Origin: an uncultured Blastocatellia bacterium
GTDB taxonomy: Bacteria; Acidobacteriota; Blastocatellia; Chloracidobacteriales; Chloracidobacteriaceae
Direction: 5' to 3'
Length of the DNA: 64,000 bases
Assembly: GCA_937934745.1 (NCBI GenBank)
Contig: CALGZC010000055.1
Span: 1-64,000 of the forward strand
In this document: positions 59,305 to 64,000 of the stretch, piece by piece
Position numbering within the stretch: the stretch's first letter is position 1
How the letters are laid out: each line of letters begins with the position of its first letter
The notes under the pieces: model-generated
Seen by the model: only the letters and a program-made list of their open reading frames with translations
Database searches by the model: none
What the model was told of the DNA's origin: nothing
Translations under genes and position numbers: made by a program

Positions 59305-60156
59305 GTGTTTGCACACGATTTACTGGCTGGGAAGGTCATTGTGGTCACTGGCGGCGGTACGGGACTCGGACGGAGCATGGCGCTGCGGTTTGCCGAGCTG
59401 GGGGCGCGTGTCGCGGTGTTAGGGCGGCGACCGGAGCCGCTGGCGGAAGTCGTCCAGGCAATTGCTGCCGGTGGTGGCGACGCGCTGGCCATCAACGCCG
59501 ACGTCCGTGATGCTGCCCGCGTCAACGCTGCCGTCGAAGAAGTGTTGGCCCACTTTGGCGCGATCCACGTTCTGGTCAACAACGCGGCCGGTAACTTCCT
59601 TGCCCTCACCGAGACATTGTCGCCGAATGCTTTCAACGCCGTGGTCGGCATTGTTCTCAACGGCACATTTCACTGCACATCGGCCGTCGGCAAGCACATG
59701 ATCGCGCGGGGGACAGGCGGTTGTATTCTGAACATCGTGGCCACGTATGCCTGGACAGGCGCGGCCTATGTCGTGCCGTCGGTGTGTGCCAAGGCGGGCG
59801 TCCTGGCTATGACACGGGCGCTGGCTGTGGAATGGGGCCGGTACCGCATTCGGCTCAACGCCATTGCGCCGGGTCCGTTCCCGACAGAAGGTGCCTGGTC
59901 GCGGTTGATGTTGCCGGGGATGGACGAAGAGGGTCGGCGGCGCAACCCGACCGGTCGCTTTGGCGACCCGACCGAGTTGGCCAACTTGGCTGCCTATCTG
60001 GTGAGTGATGCTGCAGGCTACATCAACGGCGAGTGCGTCACCATAGACGGTGGGGAGTGGCTGATGGGCCAGTCGTTCAACGCTTTGACGTTGCTCCCAC
60101 CGGAGCAGTTCCAAGCAATGGTTGCGGCGCTGCGTCCGCCAAAACCATCCGCCTGA
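59305..60156 (+). CDS. SDR family oxidoreductase, 2,4-dienoyl-CoA reductase-like
   Basis: Short-chain dehydrogenase of 283 residues. Cofactor motif VIVVTGGGTGLGRSMALRF and NNAAGNF are typical of the family. The usual Y-x-x-x-K is replaced by S-V-C-A-K in VVPSVCAKAGVLAMTRALAVEWGRYRIRLNAIAPGPF, a pattern shared with 2,4-dienoyl-CoA/trans-enoyl-CoA reductase SDRs, which help degrade unsaturated fatty acids. This fits the beta-oxidation genes in the window. I prefer the GTG at 59305 (TGAGGC upstream) to the TTG of the track. Confidence 0.85.
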   Translation: MFAHDLLAGKVIVVTGGGTGLGRSMALRFAELGARVAVLGRRPEPLAEVVQAIAAGGGDALAINADVRDAARVNAAVEEVLAHFGAIHVLVNNAAGNFLALTETLSPNAFNAVVGIVLNGTFHCTSAVGKHMIARGTGGCILNIVATYAWTGAAYVVPSVCAKAGVLAMTRALAVEWGRYRIRLNAIAPGPFPTEGAWSRLMLPGMDEEGRRRNPTGRFGDPTELANLAAYLVSDAAGYINGECVTIDGGEWLMGQSFNALTLLPPEQFQAMVAALRPPKPSA

Positions 60157-60534
60157 GGAATCTGCCTGAGAATGGGTGACCCTGCTGCCGAGTGGAGCTT
60201 CAAGCGAAGCGTGCGAGAGCAGATAGGGCGACCGGTGAGCGTCGAGCTGGCTTGGCTACGGCCGGTCAAGTGGCTTTCAACGACGTACCCGAGCCGGGGC
60301 CTGCGCCGGCAAGCGGCTGCCTCCGATGCTGACCGGTCTCTTGCCCGGTACCTTGCTCAGTTTGCAGTCCCTGGCGGCACGTGGGGCGGCGTTTCAGGTG
60401 CCGCCTATGTTACCCGGCGTCATGCCGCAGGCACGGTGCCCCCGCTTCCTCTGAGTATGCCGTCCGGGCGGATCAACGCAGCCGGTCTGCACCGAGGCAA
60501 GGTCAGGCCGGCCAACGTCAGGTCGGCCGGCGAC
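60157..60534. other. Non-coding region between convergent SDR and nucleotide-sugar dehydrogenase genes
   Basis: About 380 bases between two converging genes. ORFs here show no family features. I see no clear terminator with a T tract and no RNA gene. Confidence 0.45.
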
Positions 60535-61851
60535 CTAGGCTTTGACGACCTTGTGCCGCCGAAGTTCTGCCGGAACCAGCGCGCAGGCGTTCCGCGTGTC
60601 AATAACCAACGGCGCGTGCGTAACGACGAAAGCATAGTCAATGACGTCGTGGGCCGTGCAGATCACAACGGCGTCGCTTTGTGCCAGGGTATCGGCGGTG
60701 AGTGGTACGGAGAGCGTCCCGGCGTAGTCGGGGTACTCCCGCATCGGTGGAGCGATGGGAATATACGGGTCGTGATACCGAACGTTTGCCTGCCGCGCCC
60801 GCAGCATATCCCAGATGGCAAACGTCGGTGATTCGCGCGGATCGTCCACATTTTTCTTGTACGCCAGTCCCAGGAGCAGGATGTTGGCCCCGCGCAGCGG
60901 TTTTCCTTCGTCCGAAAGGGCTTCGAGCAGGCGCATGACGACATAGCGCGGCATACTCGTATTGATGTCGCCGGCCAGTTCGATGAATTTCGTCTGGACG
61001 CCGAACTCGCGTGCCTTCCAGGTCAAATAAAATGGGTCAATCGGGATGCAGTGTCCGCCCAGGCCCGGCCCCGGCTCAAACTTCATATAGCCGAACGGTT
61101 TGGTTTTGGCCGCCTCCAGCACTTCCCACACGTCAATGCCCATGGCGTCGAAGACGATTTTGAGTTCATTGACCATGGCGATGTTGACACACCGGAAGAT
61201 GTTTTCAACAAGCTTGGTCGCTTCGGCAATACGCGGTGAAGAGACCGGTACGAGGGTGCGGACGGCATGCCGGTAAAGGCTGATCCCGACGGCGAGACAG
61301 TCGGCGGTCAAGCCACCAATCACTTTGGGAATCTCGCGCGTTCCAAAGTCGGGATTACCGGGGTCTTCGCGTTCTGGGGAATAGACGACGTGAAAATCGA
61401 GTCCGGCGCGCAGGCCTGATCCCCGCTCAAGTCGGGGAACTAGTTCTTCTTCTGTTGTGCCTGGGTACGTGGTGGACTCCAAACTGATGAGCTGGCCACG
61501 GCGGATGTGGGGGGCAATGGCGTCGGCTGTGCGGGTGATGAAGGACAAGTCCGGCTCACGGTGCGCCGTCAGCGGTGTTGGAACACAAATTACGATGGCG
61601 TTGGCTTCGGTCAGGTAGGTGAAATCGCCCGTTGCCAGCAGGCGACCCGTGGCGACGGCTTCGGCTATCTCCGCTGCCGGAACGCTTTTGATATAACTGT
61701 GTCCGGCATTGACCGCCGCTGTCTTGCGCTCGTCAATGTCGAATCCGATGACGCGGCAGCCGCCGCGAATAAACTGTACGGCAAGGGGTAAGCCGACATA
61801 GCCCAACCCGATCACGCCAACTGTTGGAGGATGTGGACTATCGTAAGACAT
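60535..61851 (-). CDS. UDP-glucose/UDP-N-acetylhexosamine 6-dehydrogenase family protein
   Basis: NAD-dependent four-electron oxidation of a UDP-sugar to the uronic acid, supplying precursors for surface polysaccharide. 438 residues from 61851. Rossmann motif VGVIGLGYVGLPLAVQF, PTPLTAHREPDLSF, ESTTYPGTTEE, YSPEREDPGN, and the catalytic Cys in GPGLGGHCIPIDPFYL. The YVGLPLA and GGHCIPIDP patterns are closest to WecC/TviB-type UDP-N-acetyl-sugar dehydrogenases rather than UGDH. The track start is 18 codons too long. It may act with the epimerases at 41-43.6 kb, but is 17 kb away. Confidence 0.92.
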   Translation of the reverse strand: MSYDSPHPPTVGVIGLGYVGLPLAVQFIRGGCRVIGFDIDERKTAAVNAGHSYIKSVPAAEIAEAVATGRLLATGDFTYLTEANAIVICVPTPLTAHREPDLSFITRTADAIAPHIRRGQLISLESTTYPGTTEEELVPRLERGSGLRAGLDFHVVYSPEREDPGNPDFGTREIPKVIGGLTADCLAVGISLYRHAVRTLVPVSSPRIAEATKLVENIFRCVNIAMVNELKIVFDAMGIDVWEVLEAAKTKPFGYMKFEPGPGLGGHCIPIDPFYLTWKAREFGVQTKFIELAGDINTSMPRYVVMRLLEALSDEGKPLRGANILLLGLAYKKNVDDPRESPTFAIWDMLRARQANVRYHDPYIPIAPPMREYPDYAGTLSVPLTADTLAQSDAVVICTAHDVIDYAFVVTHAPLVIDTRNACALVPAELRRHKVVKA

Positions 61852-61955
61852 GGCGCATTCCCTGTACGACTGCCTACCCTTTGGCCGGGTAGCCATGCAA
61901 CCCATAGCGTGTGCCGGAAACGAGCGTCAAGTTCGGCGCCGGCGTCTGACCGGCC

Positions 61956-63518
61956 ATGGTGCTAAGACTCCATACCCGGACAACACTGCTGGCATCAATC
62001 ATCACCGTGAGCATGCTCGGGGCCTTTGTCTGGCTGTCGAGCCGCGAACTGGGTCGCTTGCTGGCGGAAGAGCAGCGGGCGCGTGTCAAGCTCCACGCCG
62101 TCACCCTCGCCGAACAGATTGCGCGTTTGCCGGGTGAGCAAACAGGGCTGAATCGGTTAGTGACCGTGGCCAAAAACGCACGCTCGGGCGCTGTTGGGGT
62201 CCGTGTCTGGGAGCGCATTGGAAAGACTTACCAGGTGACGGCTGCCATTGTGGACGATGGTTTCCCGCCGCCCGACCCGGAGACGGTGGCTGCGTCACTG
62301 CGCATTCCGGCCGTGGCGAATTTGCCCCATAGACGCCGGCTGGCGGGTGAGGAAGGGGAAGCGTACTGGGTGTGTGTGCCGGTTAAGCGAACCGGGCGGG
62401 CAGAAGGGGCTCTCGAGTACGCCGAGCGGTTCGACGCTGCGCCGGGAGTTGTCACCCGTTATCAAACACTGGCGCTTTGGCTCGCGTTGGGATGTGTGGT
62501 GGCAATTACCCTGGTGATGAACTGGTTTTTCCGCCGTACCATTTACCGCCCCATGGAGCGGTTGCTCGAAGCCATGCACCGTGTCCAGCAGGGGGATTTG
62601 TCGGCCGTGATTGATGCCACGGGGACGGACGAGTTCGACCGATTGGCCGATGGCTACAACCAGATGCTGGCGCAGGTGCGTTCTATGACCGAGGAACGGG
62701 AGCGTCAACGGCAGTTGTTGGAGGAGCGTGTTGCCGAGGCGACGGCGGCGCTTTCGGAACGCAATGCGCAGCTTGAGGCGCTCAACCGCGAGCTGTGGGC
62801 AACCAGTCGCCGTTTGACAGACATGGAACGTCTGGCCGCGGCCGGGCAAACGGCCGCCCAACTGGCGCATGAAGTGGGGACGCCACTGAACCTGATCAGC
62901 GGCCATGTTCAGCTTCTCAGCGCCGACCTCAAGGATGATGCCAAAGCGCGCCTCCGGTTGGAGACCATCGGGGTGCAGATTGAGCGGATTGAACGCATTG
63001 TGCGCACGATGCTAGATCGGACGCGCCCCGATATCAGCGAACACCAACTGCTCGATGTGAATGTGGTGTTGCACCGGACGTTTGAGGTTATCCAACCGGC
63101 GCTGGAAGCCCGTCGGGTTCGTCTGGTAACGCAACTGGATGCGGTGCCGCTGCTGATCCGGGGTGTGGCCGACCAGTTACAGCAGGTGTTTATCAACTTG
63201 TTCAACAATGCTCTGGACGCGATGCCGGACGGCGGGCAACTCGCCGTGACGAGCGCCCGCTGGGAAAGCGGGACGGGGGTTGAACGATTCGTGGTTGAAG
63301 TTCGTGACACCGGACTGGGCATGGCGGAAAACATCCAGGCGCGTATCTTTGAGCCTTTCTTTACGACGAAGCCGCGCGGCAGTGGGACGGGTTTGGGGCT
63401 GGTGGTGGCGCGGCAGATCATTCGTGAGCACGGCGGCGACATCACGGTGACGAGCCGGCCCGGGTGTGGCACGACGGTTCGCCTTGAGTTGCCTCCGGCA
63501 GCGGAGTCGGTTGCATGA
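61956..63518 (+). CDS. Membrane sensor histidine kinase
   Basis: Two-component sensor of 520 residues. Two membrane helices (about 12-28 and 172-192) flank a periplasmic sensor region of about 140 residues. HAMP (about 193-245) and a coiled coil follow. The HisKA phospho-acceptor is His305 in AQLAHEVGTPLNLISGH, and the HATPase shows NLFNNALDAMPDGG (N box), VRDTGLGMAENIQARIFEPFFTTK (G1/F) and GTGLGLVVAR (G2), the NtrB/AtoS-like pattern. Its stop overlaps the start of the regulator gene (ATGA), so they form a cognate pair. Confidence 0.93.
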   Translation: MVLRLHTRTTLLASIITVSMLGAFVWLSSRELGRLLAEEQRARVKLHAVTLAEQIARLPGEQTGLNRLVTVAKNARSGAVGVRVWERIGKTYQVTAAIVDDGFPPPDPETVAASLRIPAVANLPHRRRLAGEEGEAYWVCVPVKRTGRAEGALEYAERFDAAPGVVTRYQTLALWLALGCVVAITLVMNWFFRRTIYRPMERLLEAMHRVQQGDLSAVIDATGTDEFDRLADGYNQMLAQVRSMTEERERQRQLLEERVAEATAALSERNAQLEALNRELWATSRRLTDMERLAAAGQTAAQLAHEVGTPLNLISGHVQLLSADLKDDAKARLRLETIGVQIERIERIVRTMLDRTRPDISEHQLLDVNVVLHRTFEVIQPALEARRVRLVTQLDAVPLLIRGVADQLQQVFINLFNNALDAMPDGGQLAVTSARWESGTGVERFVVEVRDTGLGMAENIQARIFEPFFTTKPRGSGTGLGLVVARQIIREHGGDITVTSRPGCGTTVRLELPPAAESVA

Positions 63519-64000
63519 TCCGACATATTCTCGTTGTCGATGACGATGCTGCTTCGTGTGAGTTACTACGTGAGATCTTTGCTGCTCGCGGATGGCAGGT
63601 GACGACGGCCACGACGCCGGCTGCCGCTCGCGCGCGCTTTGCGGAGCAAGTGTTCGATCTGGTGGTCAGCGACATCAACCTCGAAGCGGACGCCACCGGG
63701 CTTGATCTCCTCAAGGACTTCCAAGCGCGCTGTCCGGTCATTTTGGTAACGGGGTTTGGCACGCTGGACGCTGCCGTAGCCGCCACGCGCGATGGCGCCT
63801 GGGATTTCATCTCCAAGCCGTTCAAAGTCGAGGAGGTCATTGCCGCGGCCCAGTCGGCGCTTGCGCGCGGAACCGAAACGGCGCTCCCCCCGGTGGCTGC
63901 CATGGATACATCGGGGATGGTGGGACGCTCGGCCGCGATGGTGGCCCTGTATAAAGAAATTGCCCGCGTTGCGCCAACGCGCTCGGCAGTGCTCATCAGT
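63515..64000 (+). CDS. NtrC-family response regulator (partial, runs off right edge)
   Basis: Not in the ORF track because no stop lies inside the window. Translation from the ATG overlapping the kinase stop gives MIRHILVVDDDAASCELLREIF, phospho-acceptor Asp53 in VVSDINLE, VTGFGTLDAAV and FISKPFKVEEV, so a complete receiver domain. Then MVGRSAAMVALYKEIARVAPTRSAVLIS begins a sigma-54 AAA+ domain, cut off just before the expected GESGTGKE Walker A. It is predicted to activate sigma-54 promoters in response to the upstream kinase; the target genes are outside the window. Confidence 0.93.
   Translation, partial: MIRHILVVDDDAASCELLREIFAARGWQVTTATTPAAARARFAEQVFDLVVSDINLEADATGLDLLKDFQARCPVILVTGFGTLDAAVAATRDGAWDFISKPFKVEEVIAAAQSALARGTETALPPVAAMDTSGMVGRSAAMVALYKEIARVAPTRSAVLIS

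Overview
The window reads as a bacterial chromosome segment of about 60% GC, densely coded on both strands, with no phage, insertion sequence, CRISPR array or rRNA operon. My best guess is an acidobacterium close to Chloracidobacterium. The reasons are two very large Oar-like TonB-dependent receptors with a carboxypeptidase-regulatory N-domain (an acidobacterial hallmark), a btaB-btaA pair for the betaine lipid DGTS, and a CruF-type carotenoid hydratase. This is inferred from gene content, not from a database match.

Layout. 0.2-6.8 kb: anchored alpha/beta hydrolase, POT peptide transporter, btaB-btaA, a coiled-coil protein and a small membrane protein. 6.9-17.6 kb: first large receptor with a promoter, proC, an orphan FtsX-type permease, an amino acid permease and an orphan LivM. 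17.6-25.4 kb: tRNA-Phe(GAA) with its own promoter; a selenoprotein B-like gene overlapping cruF; the metY-metX-lysC operon behind a promoter, a SAM-II-like aptamer and a strong leader hairpin; a REC-histidine kinase; plsY. 25.4-37.5 kb: class II aldolase and queF, 3-hydroxyacyl-CoA dehydrogenase, DUF2103-like protein, ligA, a GH27 alpha-galactosidase, a DinB-like/MFS pair, and a thiolase plus FadB-type beta-oxidation pair. 37.5-49 kb: SpoIIE-type phosphatase, aldo/keto reductase, tandem Usp, two divergent sugar epimerases, proB, and the second large receptor with an intrinsic terminator. 49-64 kb: a secreted hypothetical protein, dienelactone hydrolase, a half-crotonase/enoyl-CoA reductase fusion resembling the end of propionyl-CoA synthase, an operon holding a second selenoprotein (peroxiredoxin-like) and an RluD pseudouridine synthase, aldehyde dehydrogenase with a dienoyl-CoA-reductase-like SDR, a nucleotide-sugar dehydrogenase, and a histidine kinase/NtrC-type regulator pair that runs off the right edge.

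The most notable content is two genes that an ordinary ORF finder splits in two. Each has an in-frame UGA within a U-P-x-C redox motif. Each UGA is followed at the expected distance by a hairpin with a GGUCG apical loop, matching the bacterial SECIS design. The selenoprotein B-like gene overlaps the carotenoid gene by ATGA, so carotenoid hydratase translation could depend on UGA read-through. The second regulatory highlight is the candidate SAM-responsive leader of the methionine/aspartate-family operon. Many metabolic genes point to fatty-acid and branched or short-chain acyl-CoA metabolism with peptide and amino acid import, which suits a heterotroph or photoheterotroph. Start codons were chosen from Shine-Dalgarno matches and family N-termini, so many differ from the longest-ORF starts in the track.
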